Shown one piece after another: positions 7,452 through 14,960 of a stretch of 20,542 bases of DNA. Source of the DNA: an uncultured Fretibacterium sp. (GTDB lineage: Bacteria > Synergistota > Synergistia > Synergistales > Aminobacteriaceae). The notes beneath the pieces were generated by a model, which saw only the letters and a program-made list of their open reading frames with translations, was not told where the DNA came from and made no database searches. The stretch is taken from NCBI GenBank assembly GCA_937911045.1, contig CALEPX010000006.1, positions 1 to 20,542 of the forward strand. Direction: 5' to 3'. The position numbers and the translations under genes are program-made. The number at the start of each line of letters is the position of its first letter. The first letter of the stretch is position 1.

Positions 7452-7703
7452 ATGGAACAAGTTCAAGTTTTGGAAGCTAATGCAGCTAATGCGGCTAATG
7501 CAACTGAAGTCGAGGATCCGATTGAGAAGAAATACGGTGTCAAACGTAATTTAAGACCGGAAGATATTCACGTGTATGACGACGATGGCACGCAGATTAC
7601 TAATCCGAGAACATTGCGATCTTTTGCTGAAGGGGAAGCGTTTCTTTACGATTGGTTGAAGCTTAGGGAAGAATGGAGTCTTGACGAAGATGACGAGAAC
7701 TAG
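7452..7703 (+). CDS. Putative antitoxin paired with YafQ-like toxin
   Basis: An 83-aa acidic protein that I do not recognise by sequence. It is called an antitoxin because of context: small, acidic (tail EEWSLDEDDEN), placed directly upstream of a YafQ-like toxin and overlapping it by 14 bp. It has no evident ribbon-helix-helix N-terminus of the DinJ/RelB type usually paired with YafQ. Its N-terminus is low-complexity, with three ANA units from a 9-bp tandem repeat (7476-7502), followed by KYGVKRNLRPEDIHVYDDDGT. The C-terminal half (RSFAEGEAFLYDWLKLREEW) looks helical and may be the toxin-binding part. AGGAGA at 7435-7440 precedes the ATG. livF ends 31 bp upstream with no terminator between, so it may be read from the liv operon. 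Confidence 0.6.
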   Translation: MEQVQVLEANAANAANATEVEDPIEKKYGVKRNLRPEDIHVYDDDGTQITNPRTLRSFAEGEAFLYDWLKLREEWSLDEDDEN

Positions 7704-8019
7704 GGGAAGAGCTGCGTCTGAAAAACGAACAAAACTTCCGCGTGATTCTCAAAAGTTCGATAATTTTGTCAAGGATTGGGAAAAATTAGAACGTTCCGGG
7801 AAACATGACATGAACGTTGTGAAAGAAGCTATGATGTTGTTGGTCGCAAATGATGAGCCTTTGCCGGCTGAATGGCGCGATCATAAACTGAATGGCATTC
7901 AGAATTTGAGAGAGTGTCATGTTAAGGGCGATTTATTATTACTCTACCGGATCGTAGATGATAACAGAGGCGGAGTAGTGTTATTTCATCGAGTCGGTAC
8001 TCACTCAGAAATATTTTAG
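7690..8019 (+). CDS. YafQ-family type II toxin (mRNA interferase)
   Basis: A RelE-superfamily toxin of 109 aa, expected to cleave mRNA at the ribosome and to be neutralised by the upstream protein. The C-terminal part matches YafQ closely: DHKLNG, RECHVKGDLLLLYR and RVGTHSEIF. Residues equivalent to the E. coli YafQ active-site set are present: H65, H77, D81, R101, H105 and the terminal F109. The ATG at 7690 has GGAG at 7675-7678. A TTG at 7681 would be only 2 nt from that site, so ATG is preferred. The N-terminus carries a basic extension of about 20 residues beyond the usual ~92-aa length. The active site looks intact. A terminator follows 8 bp after the stop. Confidence 0.87.
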   Translation: MTRTRGRAASEKRTKLPRDSQKFDNFVKDWEKLERSGKHDMNVVKEAMMLLVANDEPLPAEWRDHKLNGIQNLRECHVKGDLLLLYRIVDDNRGGVVLFHRVGTHSEIF

Positions 8020-8026
8020 CGAATAG

Positions 8027-8057
8027 AATGCCGGGCGAATGTGTCCGGTATTTTTTT
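8027..8057 (+). terminator. Terminator after liv/toxin-antitoxin unit
   Basis: AATGCCGG (8027-8034) pairs with CCGGTATT (8044-8051), with one G-U pair and a 9-nt loop. A run of eight T follows (8050-8057). It ends the transcript containing the liv genes and the toxin pair. Confidence 0.85.
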
Positions 8058-8065
8058 TGCGCGTT

Positions 8066-8080
8066 ATGCTATCATGATAG
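8066..8080 (+). promoter_or_regulatory. Extended -10 promoter with overlapping palindrome
   Basis: TG-C-TATCAT (8066-8074) fits an extended -10 with one mismatch and no clear -35. The perfect 14-bp palindrome GCTATCATGATAGC (8067-8080) overlaps it, so a dimeric regulator bound there could block initiation of the kinase-aldolase unit. The GTG start lies about 22 nt downstream. Confidence 0.45.
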
Positions 8081-8102
8081 CGAAAGTGAGTGTGAGGCAA
8101 AC

Positions 8103-9224
8103 GTGAAAAATCGAGCAATAGTTGCAGGTCATATTTGCATTGATATTACGCCGGTGTTTCCGGATAATGCGCAGAAATTTTGTTCAGTCTCGGAAATTCT
8201 CAAACCCGGGAAATTAATAACGACGAATGCTCCGGATATTCACACGGGCGGAACTGTCGCGAATACGGGGCTTGCTATGAAAATTTTGGGCGCGGACGTG
8301 AAATTACTCGGGAAAATTGGCGATGACGGCTTCGGGAAACTTGTCGAGAATGTATTGCGAAAATTTCACGCTGAAGATGATTTGATAATCTCGCAAAATT
8401 CCGTGACGAGTTACTCAGTTGTGATTGCGATTCCCGGAATAGATAGAATTTTTCTGCACTGTCCCGGAGCAAATGATGAGTTCATGTGTTCGGATATTTC
8501 GGATGATGTACTAGATGACGCGGTGCTGTTTCATTTCGGGTATCCGCCGTTAATGCGCAGTATGTTCGTTGACGATGGCTCTGAGCTTGTGAAAATTTTC
8601 AGGCGTGTGCGTGAACGTGAGATTGCTACAAGTCTTGATTTAGCAGCCGTGGATTTGGGAAGCGAATCTGGTCGTGCAAACTGGGGAAAAATTCTTGCGG
8701 ACGTGCTGCCGTATGTAGATTTTTTCGTGCCAAGTTTTGAAGAGTTGTGCCTGATGCTGCGTCGTGAAAAATACGACGAAATAGTTGCGCGTGCGAATGG
8801 TCGTGACATAACGGAAATTCTGGATTTTGAAAGCGATATTAAGCCTTTAGCCGAAATTTGTCTCGAACTCGGTGCGAAATGCGTGTTAATAAAATGCGGC
8901 TCTCCGGGAATATATCTCAGGACTTCAGGGAGCATGAATCGAATCGGCAAACGTCTGGAAATAAATCACGCTTCATGGAATAATTTTTCGAGATTCGAAC
9001 GCAGCTATAAAATTTCGCAGGTATTATCCGGAACAGGCGCGGGTGACACGAGTATAGCGGCATTTTTGACGAGCATTCTTGAGGGCTTTGATCCGTCTGA
9101 GAGTTTGCAGAATGCTGCAGCAGCAGGGGCGTTGTGTTGCACGGCTTATGATGCGATCAGCGGCTTGAAAAATTTGCGCGAAATTCGTGCTATGATTGAC
9201 GCAGGTTGGGAAAAAAATTTATAA
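8103..9224 (+). CDS. PfkB-family carbohydrate kinase
   Basis: A ribokinase/PfkB-fold sugar or sugar-phosphate kinase, 373 aa with the GTG start at 8103. That start is preferred because GAGG (8093-8096) lies 6 nt upstream and the chain then opens on the first beta strand (NRAIVAGHICIDITP). The frame extends further upstream only through the terminator. The N-terminal PfkB motif (GGTVANTGLAMKILG, then GKIGDDGFG) and the C-terminal motif GTGAGDTSIAAF with the catalytic Asp are present. It is longer than typical ribokinase (~310 aa) because of inserts in the middle. The aldolase starts 23 bp downstream, so the pair probably phosphorylates and then cleaves one sugar. The substrate (fructose-1-P, tagatose-6-P, a deoxy-gluconate or other) cannot be told from sequence. 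Confidence 0.88.
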   Translation: MKNRAIVAGHICIDITPVFPDNAQKFCSVSEILKPGKLITTNAPDIHTGGTVANTGLAMKILGADVKLLGKIGDDGFGKLVENVLRKFHAEDDLIISQNSVTSYSVVIAIPGIDRIFLHCPGANDEFMCSDISDDVLDDAVLFHFGYPPLMRSMFVDDGSELVKIFRRVREREIATSLDLAAVDLGSESGRANWGKILADVLPYVDFFVPSFEELCLMLRREKYDEIVARANGRDITEILDFESDIKPLAEICLELGAKCVLIKCGSPGIYLRTSGSMNRIGKRLEINHASWNNFSRFERSYKISQVLSGTGAGDTSIAAFLTSILEGFDPSESLQNAAAAGALCCTAYDAISGLKNLREIRAMIDAGWEKNL

Positions 9225-9247
9225 ATCAAGAATCAGGTGAATGAAAA

Positions 9248-10096
9248 ATGCTTTGTAATTTGAACGAAGTTTTGTTAGACGCTCAGAAAGGCAAATACGC
9301 AGTCGGATTATTCAACAGTGTTACGCTCGAAATGACCGAAGCAATTTTCCGTGCCGCTGAGAAATTAAATTCTCCGGTTATAATGGGAACTGCTGAGATA
9401 CTTTTGCCGGCAGCGTCGCTTGAATCAGTTGCTGATATGATTATCAATCGCGCAAAACGTTCGAAAATTCCGGTAGTTCTGCATTACGATCACGGACTTA
9501 CGTTTGAGAAATGTATGGAAGCTCTGAAACTTGGCTACACGTCGGTTATGTACGACTGCTCGACTGAAAGTTATGACGAGAATGTCTCAAGAGTTCGCGA
9601 AATGGTGAAGATTGCGCACGCTATGAACGTTACGGTTGAGGGCGAATTGGGACACGTCGGCGATAATGATGGCGCAGGAAAACTTGAAAAACCCAGCGAT
9701 TATTACACGAGTGTCGAAATGGCTGAGGATTTCACGCACAAAACCGGAATCGATGCACTTGCAATAGCCGTTGGAAATGCGCACGGTGATTACAAATTTC
9801 CGCCGAAACTTGATTTCCAGAGAATACGCGATATTCGTGATGCTGCGAAAATTCCGTTAGTATTGCACGGTGGCAGCGGTCTGAGTGATAATGATTTCAA
9901 GACTGCGATTGATTGCGGAATTTGCAAAGTAAATATTTTCACGGATATTAACAAAGCTCAGGTTTTTGGCATGAAACAAGCTATAAATTCCGGAATAGTC
10001 GGCGCGTTTGACATAGTTCCGTACGAGATTGACGCGATACAGAACGTTGTAGAAAAATACATGCGATTATTCTCAAGTGTCAATCACGTAGCATAA
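9248..10096 (+). CDS. Class II (Zn) ketose-bisphosphate aldolase
   Basis: Cytoplasmic TIM-barrel aldolase of 282 aa, of the FbaA/GatY/KbaY family, cleaving a ketose bisphosphate to dihydroxyacetone phosphate plus an aldehyde. Seen motifs are HYDHG (catalytic D81, Zn ligand H82), the metal-site region VEGELGHVGD (about 130-139), Zn ligand H179 in GNAHG, and H207 in LHGGSG, which binds Zn and leads into the phosphate loop. AGGTGA at 9235-9240 sits 7 nt before the ATG. Length matches GatY-like aldolases rather than the longer E. coli FbaA. Its partner kinase is 23 bp upstream. Fructose-1,6-bisphosphate aldolase is the default guess, but tagatose-bisphosphate or a related substrate is equally compatible. 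Confidence 0.9.
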   Translation: MLCNLNEVLLDAQKGKYAVGLFNSVTLEMTEAIFRAAEKLNSPVIMGTAEILLPAASLESVADMIINRAKRSKIPVVLHYDHGLTFEKCMEALKLGYTSVMYDCSTESYDENVSRVREMVKIAHAMNVTVEGELGHVGDNDGAGKLEKPSDYYTSVEMAEDFTHKTGIDALAIAVGNAHGDYKFPPKLDFQRIRDIRDAAKIPLVLHGGSGLSDNDFKTAIDCGICKVNIFTDINKAQVFGMKQAINSGIVGAFDIVPYEIDAIQNVVEKYMRLFSSVNHVA

Positions 10097-10115
10097 TCCG
10101 GAAATTTTGCGAATC

Positions 10116-10168
10116 AAAAACTCCCCCTTGCGATTAATTTTGCGATTAAATTCGAATCCAAGAGGGAG
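10116..10168 (-). terminator. Terminator between convergent aldolase and pgm
   Basis: CTCCCCCTTG (10121-10130) pairs with CAAGAGGGAG (10159-10168) with one mismatch. The 28-nt loop holds a direct repeat GCGATTAA (10130-10137 and 10142-10149). The T-run lies on the minus side (five A at 10116-10120), so it chiefly ends pgm transcription. It may also stop aldolase transcripts weakly. Confidence 0.7.
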
Positions 10169-10198
10169 CTTTCACGTCAAGATTATTTTTCCGGAATC

Positions 10199-11797
10199 TT
10201 ACGCGATGATTTCCTGAGCTTCTTTCTGAATTTGCTTCAGGTGTTCCGGACTGATAAAGCTCTCAGCGTATAACTTGCAAATATTCTCTGTTCCGGACGG
10301 ACGCGCTGCAAACCAGCCATTAGCTGTCGTGACTTTCAAACCGCCGATTGACGCGTTATTTCCCGGAGCTTTCGTCATCTTGGCTGTGATTTTGTCTCCG
10401 GCGAGCGTGTCTGCTTTCAAGTCTTCAGGTGACAATTTCCCGAGTGCTGCTTTCTGTTCAGGAGTTGCTGGTGTGTCAATTCGTGCGTAATATGACGTGC
10501 CGTATTTCTTCGTGATCTCTGCGTAATGTTCAGCCGGATTCTTGCCCGTAACCGCCGTAATTTCGACCGCTAACAAGTCCATTATGATTCCGTCTTTGTC
10601 AGTCGTCCAAACTGAGCCGTCTCTGCACAGGAACGACGCTCCCGCACTTTCTTCACCGCCGAATCCCATCGAACCGTCAAGCAATCCGTCAACGAACCAT
10701 TTGAAGCCAACCGGAACTTCGCACAATTTTTTGCCAATGCCAGCCGTAACGCGATCGATTATTGAACTCGACACAACCGTTTTGCCGACCATAGCATCAG
10801 CACGCCAATTCTTACGCGACGTGAACAAATGCTGAACTGCTACGGACAAATACGCGTTCGGATTCATCAAGCCCTGCGGAGTTACGATTCCGTGTCGGTC
10901 ATAATCCGTGTCATTTCCGAATGCAATATCATAATCGTCTTTGAGCTTGATCAAATTCGCCATTGCCCACGGTGATGAACAGTCCATGCGAATCTTGCCA
11001 TCATGATCCGGCGGCATGAATGAGAACGTCGGATCTAAATTCGGATTAACGACTTCGAGATTCTTAATTCCGTAAATTTCAGCTATAGGCTCCCAGTAAT
11101 TTATTCCCGAGCCACCTAACGGATCAGCTCCGATTTTCAAGCCGGATTTTGCGATAGCTTCCATGTCGACAACACTTGCGAGTGCCTTAACGTACGGGAT
11201 CACGTAATCTTCGAAATGCACGTTATCGAGCTTTAACGCTTTCTCGAACACAACTCGCTTAATCGCATTCACTCCGGATTTGATTAATTCATTAGCGCGT
11301 GCCTGAATCTTGTTAGTCGTCTCTGGTGATGCCGGACCTCCAGTAGGCGGATCGTACTTTATTCCACCATCAGTCGGAGGATTATGTGACGGCGTTATGA
11401 CCATTCCGTCAGCTTGATCACTATGCGTCCTGTTATATTCAAGAATCGCTCGTGAAACTACGGGTGTCGGTGTCGGATTGAAATCTTTCGACAAAATTAT
11501 TTCTACGTCATTTGCTGCGAGAACTTCAACACATGTTCTCAACGATGGCTCGGATAATGCGTGCGTATCAGCTCCGATGAATAACGGACCTTTGATGCCT
11601 TCAGATTTTCGATGCTCTGCCACAGCCTGTGCGATTGCGAGTATGTGTGCCTCGTTGAAACTGTGCAAAGCCGAACTGCCTCTGTGTCCTGATGTTCCGA
11701 AAGCTACCTGCTGCGTCTTGTCGTCAGGATTGGGCGCGAGTGTGTAGTAATCGCTGATCAAAGACGGGATATTTACGATCTTCTTTTTTGCCTGCAT
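10199..11797 (-). CDS. pgm: Phosphoglucomutase (alpha-D-glucose specific)
   Basis: Interconverts glucose-1-phosphate and glucose-6-phosphate in the cytoplasm, linking glycogen/sugar metabolism to nucleotide-sugar and surface polysaccharide synthesis. The 532-aa length matches E. coli Pgm (~546). Seen motifs are TSGHRGSS (35-42), the phosphoserine loop TPSHNP (Ser137), the Mg site GNDTDYD (D296, D298, D300), the sugar-binding GGEESAGAS near 375, and the phosphate-binding RPSGTEN near 505. GGAGGA lies upstream of the ATG. It follows lpxA by 77 bp, where a separate promoter is predicted, so it may be transcribed independently of the lpx genes. Confidence 0.95.
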   Translation of the reverse strand: MQAKKKIVNIPSLISDYYTLAPNPDDKTQQVAFGTSGHRGSSALHSFNEAHILAIAQAVAEHRKSEGIKGPLFIGADTHALSEPSLRTCVEVLAANDVEIILSKDFNPTPTPVVSRAILEYNRTHSDQADGMVITPSHNPPTDGGIKYDPPTGGPASPETTNKIQARANELIKSGVNAIKRVVFEKALKLDNVHFEDYVIPYVKALASVVDMEAIAKSGLKIGADPLGGSGINYWEPIAEIYGIKNLEVVNPNLDPTFSFMPPDHDGKIRMDCSSPWAMANLIKLKDDYDIAFGNDTDYDRHGIVTPQGLMNPNAYLSVAVQHLFTSRKNWRADAMVGKTVVSSSIIDRVTAGIGKKLCEVPVGFKWFVDGLLDGSMGFGGEESAGASFLCRDGSVWTTDKDGIIMDLLAVEITAVTGKNPAEHYAEITKKYGTSYYARIDTPATPEQKAALGKLSPEDLKADTLAGDKITAKMTKAPGNNASIGGLKVTTANGWFAARPSGTENICKLYAESFISPEHLKQIQKEAQEIIA

Positions 11798-11818
11798 GAG
11801 AAAAATCCTCCGTTCTGA

Positions 11819-11847
11819 ATATTATTAATTATCCGGAATCTTAACAA
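11819..11847 (-). promoter_or_regulatory. Predicted pgm promoter
   Basis: On the minus strand TTGTTA (11847-11842) is followed after exactly 17 bp by TAATAT (11824-11819), about 22 bp before the pgm ATG. An imperfect hairpin with CCGG arms lies between the two elements, which could modulate initiation. Confidence 0.5.
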
Positions 11848-11874
11848 GCCGGAATAAACTTTGCAAGGCGATTA

Positions 11875-12681
11875 TCACGCATTATTTCCGCCAGCTCTTC
11901 CCCAGAATGTAACGCCACGCTTCGATGCTTTATAAAAATCGATTATCTGCTGAATCTCCGGTGAATAATTATCGCGATTCTGAAGCACTCTCTCAAGATT
12001 CTTCGTGAATAATTCGTCGCGCCTGTATAATTCACGATAGAAATTATAAATCTCACGGCGTTTTTCCGAACTGAATCCCTCGCGCTTCAAGCCAACGTTA
12101 TTCAAGCCCAGCAGCCTGAACGGAACTCCTCCAGAAAGCGTAAACGGCGGAACATCTTTCACAACTCTGAATAATCCTCCGATCATCGAGAACGCGCCAA
12201 TTCTCACGAACTGATGCACGCCTGCCATGCCTCCGAATACAACATGATCGCCAACTTCGACGAATCCAGATAATCCCACTTTATTCGCAATCGTGACGTG
12301 ATTTCCAATTCTGACATTATGAGCCAGATGCACGCCTTCCATTATGAAGCAGTCATCGCCCACAACAGTCTCACAGCCCTCACCAGTTGCGCGGCTTATC
12401 GTGACATTCTCGCGAATCAAATTATTATTGCCAATCCGAACGTAACTTCTTTCGTTTTTGAATCCGTGATCTTGCGGGTCGCCGCCAATCGTAGCGTGTT
12501 CGCAAATTTTGCAATTCTCGCCAATCGTCACCAAATCATGCACTCGCACGAATGATTCCAAAACTGTTCCAGAGCCAATCTCAACTTCACTGCCAACGTA
12601 ACAGAACGGTCCAATCACAACACCGTCAGAAATTTTCGCGCCACTTTCAATTATCGACGACGGATGAATTTTTACACTCAC
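11875..12681 (-). CDS. lpxA: Acyl-ACP--UDP-GlcNAc O-acyltransferase LpxA
   Basis: First enzyme of lipid A synthesis. It transfers a hydroxyacyl chain from ACP to UDP-GlcNAc in the cytoplasm. The chain of 268 aa is mostly hexapeptide repeats forming the left-handed beta helix (about 1-185), then a helical C-terminus. GGDPQDHGFKNE (67-78) and the catalytic region VHLAHNVRIGNH (H121 equivalent to E. coli H125) are LpxA hallmarks. A second conserved His is in GGMAGVHQF. The start is GTG at 12681, with AAGGGGG 8 nt upstream. It is the last gene of the tight lpxD-lpxC-fabZ-lpxA run, 29 bp after fabZ. No lpxB or lpxI follows in this window. Confidence 0.95.
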   Translation of the reverse strand: MSVKIHPSSIIESGAKISDGVVIGPFCYVGSEVEIGSGTVLESFVRVHDLVTIGENCKICEHATIGGDPQDHGFKNERSYVRIGNNNLIRENVTISRATGEGCETVVGDDCFIMEGVHLAHNVRIGNHVTIANKVGLSGFVEVGDHVVFGGMAGVHQFVRIGAFSMIGGLFRVVKDVPPFTLSGGVPFRLLGLNNVGLKREGFSSEKRREIYNFYRELYRRDELFTKNLERVLQNRDNYSPEIQQIIDFYKASKRGVTFWGRAGGNNA

Positions 12682-12710
12682 AACTACGCCCCCTTATTAT
12701 TCTTTTCTCA

Positions 12711-13148
12711 TTATTCTTTATCAAGCGTCGAACCCAACACGAACAGAATTTCCGCTTCTGCCGCAACTTCATCGTCAACATAGCCCGTGACTTTCACTTT
12801 GCCGAATTTTCCGTGAACTTTCAAGAGTTCAGCTTTCGTCAGTAATTTATCGCCGGGTTTGACAGGTTTGCGAAATCTCAAGTCGTCAGCTCCTGCGAAG
12901 AATCCGATTTTGCCCTTCTCACTGGTTGCTGAAACCATAACTGACGCGACTTGTACCATACTTTCAAGAATCATCGCTCCGGGCATTACAGGCTGACCCG
13001 GGAAATGTCCCACGAAAAACGGCTCATCAATACTAACGTTCTTGTAACCGATTGCGTGTTTGTCGTCATATTCATCGATTCTGTCAACCATCAAGAACGG
13101 ATAACGCTGTTGCAACACTTGCATTATTTCCTGTATATCCATACGCAT
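12711..13148 (-). CDS. fabZ: 3-hydroxyacyl-ACP dehydratase FabZ
   Basis: Hot-dog-fold dehydratase of 145 aa in fatty acid elongation. It competes with LpxA/LpxD for hydroxyacyl-ACP, which explains its place among the lpx genes. The catalytic pair is visible as H48 in FFVGHFPGQPVMPG and E62 in ILESMVQ. The DIQEIMQVLQQRYPFLMVDR opening (4-23) is typical of FabZ. GGAGG precedes the ATG by about 9 nt, and an in-frame ATG two codons later is possible. It sits between lpxC (28 bp upstream) and lpxA (29 bp downstream). Confidence 0.95.
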   Translation of the reverse strand: MRMDIQEIMQVLQQRYPFLMVDRIDEYDDKHAIGYKNVSIDEPFFVGHFPGQPVMPGAMILESMVQVASVMVSATSEKGKIGFFAGADDLRFRKPVKPGDKLLTKAELLKVHGKFGKVKVTGYVDDEVAAEAEILFVLGSTLDKE

Positions 13149-13176
13149 AATTTTTCCTCCAGATATATTATTATTA

Positions 13177-14019
13177 TCACTGCTGCTTGATTAAATTTGC
13201 CAATTTCAGGTGCAATTCGTGACCGGCCCGAACTGCTATAACATGTCCGGATAACTTACGCCCTAACGACGCTAAATCCCCGAGCAAATCCAGAACTTTA
13301 TGACGCGCAAATTCATCGCTCCAACGCAAACCGCCGGACGCAACAATTTCGCCCTTCACATCGTCAACCAGAATCGCGTTCTCAAGACTGCCGCCCAAAG
13401 CCATTCCGTGTGAGCGCAGATATTCAATATCCGACAGCATAGCAAAAGTCCTCGCACGGGAAATTTCTCTGCAAAAATTCTCCGGAGTGCAATCGAAGTC
13501 GAATAATTCCGAACCGACAATCTTGTAATTCACGCAACACGTAATCAAGAGCTTATTACTCGAATCACTCGAATCAATCGAATCCGGAAAATACGCTGCG
13601 AAACGATTGCGATTATTATCATCATGAACTATCAGCGGCGAATTTACTCTCAGGAAACTATGCTCATCGACTTTTTCTTCAAGCGAGTGACTAAGAATCT
13701 GCTGAGTAATTTTCTCCGCACAGCCATCGAGCGCGGGCATCTCTCCGCCATCGACACTCACAAGCGCATCACGCCAAATTCCAAGTCCAGCAAACGCAGA
13801 CAAAACATGCTCACAAGTTCTGACACGCTCGCCATTCTCGAAAATATAATCCGAACCGCGACCCGAACCGGAATTTCTCATACGATTTATCGCGCAGAAA
13901 TTTTCTCCTGAACGCATCATAACAAATTCAGATTCACACGGCTCAATCTTAACGCGACAATCTTTTCCCGAATGAAGCCCTTTACCCGTTAATTCAAACG
14001 CGCTAATTATTTTCCGCAA
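13177..14019 (-). CDS. lpxC: UDP-3-O-acyl-GlcNAc deacetylase LpxC
   Basis: Zn-dependent deacetylase and committed step of lipid A synthesis. Zn ligands and catalytic residues are visible: E70-H71 in CEHVLSA, H240 and D244 in RHKVLDLLGD, and the general-acid H267 in RAGHELH. Length 280 aa is a little short against ~305 in E. coli, mainly in the middle and C-terminus. The start is TTG at 14019, inside the end of lpxD (17-bp overlap), with an AAGGAAG-like site 9 nt upstream. Translation is probably coupled to lpxD. A weak start on the committed enzyme fits a need for low, controlled levels. That last point is inference. Confidence 0.94.
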   Translation of the reverse strand: MRKIISAFELTGKGLHSGKDCRVKIEPCESEFVMMRSGENFCAINRMRNSGSGRGSDYIFENGERVRTCEHVLSAFAGLGIWRDALVSVDGGEMPALDGCAEKITQQILSHSLEEKVDEHSFLRVNSPLIVHDDNNRNRFAAYFPDSIDSSDSSNKLLITCCVNYKIVGSELFDFDCTPENFCREISRARTFAMLSDIEYLRSHGMALGGSLENAILVDDVKGEIVASGGLRWSDEFARHKVLDLLGDLASLGRKLSGHVIAVRAGHELHLKLANLIKQQ

Positions 14020-14947
14020 GAGCTTTCACTTCCTTTTCGAGCAATTTCACGCGCCTGTACAAAACCGGTAAATCCGCGGACAAAACTAACGCACGTTTCG
14101 CATCACTGTGATTTCTCGCCGGGAATCCCGAGTACAACGCTCCAGCCGGAACATCATTCGTAACGCCAGTTCTCGCAGCTAAGACCGCTCCTTTGCCAAT
14201 CGTAACGTGATCCGTAATGCCAACTTGAACCGAAACAGTCACGTCATCTTCGAGAACAGAACTTCCGGCAATTCCTGACATAGAACATATTATGCAATTT
14301 CTGCCGATTTTCACGTTATGACCGATTTGAACGTGATTGTCAATTTTCGTCCCCGAGCCGATCTGCGTGTCATCAATCGTGCCGCAATCAATCGTTGTGC
14401 AAGCTCCAATCTCTACATCATCGCCAATTTCTACGCCGCCAATCTGAGGAATTTTGCGAATCAATCCAGAATCTTTCTCGCGAATGAATCCGAAGCCGTC
14501 ACAGCCAAGAACTGCTCCCGAATGAATCAAACAATTCTTCCCGACTTTCACGTTAGACAACAAAACCGCGTTCGGCTCAATCACAGTTCCATCACCGACA
14601 ACGCAATTCTCACCGACGAAAGCTCCTGAACAAATTACGGCACTCTCTGAAATAACCGGCGGATTTTTCGGCAGACTCGCGAATATCTCAAGCAAATGCG
14701 CCAACAATTCACGCGGCTTTTCACAAGCGATTCCGTCACGCCCAGCTTCAAATAATTCTCTCGGCGCAACAATCACAACAGAACTTTCGAGCCTAGAAAT
14801 TTCACGTTCGTCCCACAACGCGCAAATCGAATCTTCACGCGCACTCTCCGGACTGGAAATCCTGTTCACGACACGCTCAGAATTTCCGACCAGAATCACA
14901 TTCTCATCATGTTCAATCAATCTATCAAAAATTTCTCGCAAAAGCAT
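14003..14947 (-). CDS. lpxD: UDP-3-O-acylglucosamine N-acyltransferase LpxD
   Basis: Third lipid A enzyme, adding the N-linked hydroxyacyl chain. It has 314 aa with an N-terminal uridine-binding domain (about 1-95), then hexapeptide repeats (about 96-275), and a C-terminal helix (LLEKEVKAL). The LGCDGFGF motif (147-154) and catalytic H210 in DNHVQIGHNVKIG match LpxD. AGGAG lies 10 nt before the ATG at 14947, and a GTG at 14953, 4 nt from the site, is a less likely start. It overlaps lpxC by 17 bp at its end and starts 13 bp after the unknown outer-membrane-like gene. Confidence 0.94.
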   Translation of the reverse strand: MLLREIFDRLIEHDENVILVGNSERVVNRISSPESAREDSICALWDEREISRLESSVVIVAPRELFEAGRDGIACEKPRELLAHLLEIFASLPKNPPVISESAVICSGAFVGENCVVGDGTVIEPNAVLLSNVKVGKNCLIHSGAVLGCDGFGFIREKDSGLIRKIPQIGGVEIGDDVEIGACTTIDCGTIDDTQIGSGTKIDNHVQIGHNVKIGRNCIICSMSGIAGSSVLEDDVTVSVQVGITDHVTIGKGAVLAARTGVTNDVPAGALYSGFPARNHSDAKRALVLSADLPVLYRRVKLLEKEVKALAENN

Positions 14948-14960
14948 TTTCACAAATCTC

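Noticed and set aside
8531..8950. 139-aa antisense open frame in the PfkB kinase gene
   Set aside because: The kinase motifs are on the plus strand; the antisense product is Ser/Arg-rich without recognisable features.
10121..10168. CRISPR-like repeat
   Set aside because: Only two copies of an 8-bp GCGATTAA unit within a terminator loop; no array or spacers.
11875..14953. Complete lipid A pathway operon
   Set aside because: Only lpxA, lpxC and lpxD are here; no lpxB, lpxH/lpxI or lpxK follows before pgm, so later steps must be encoded elsewhere.
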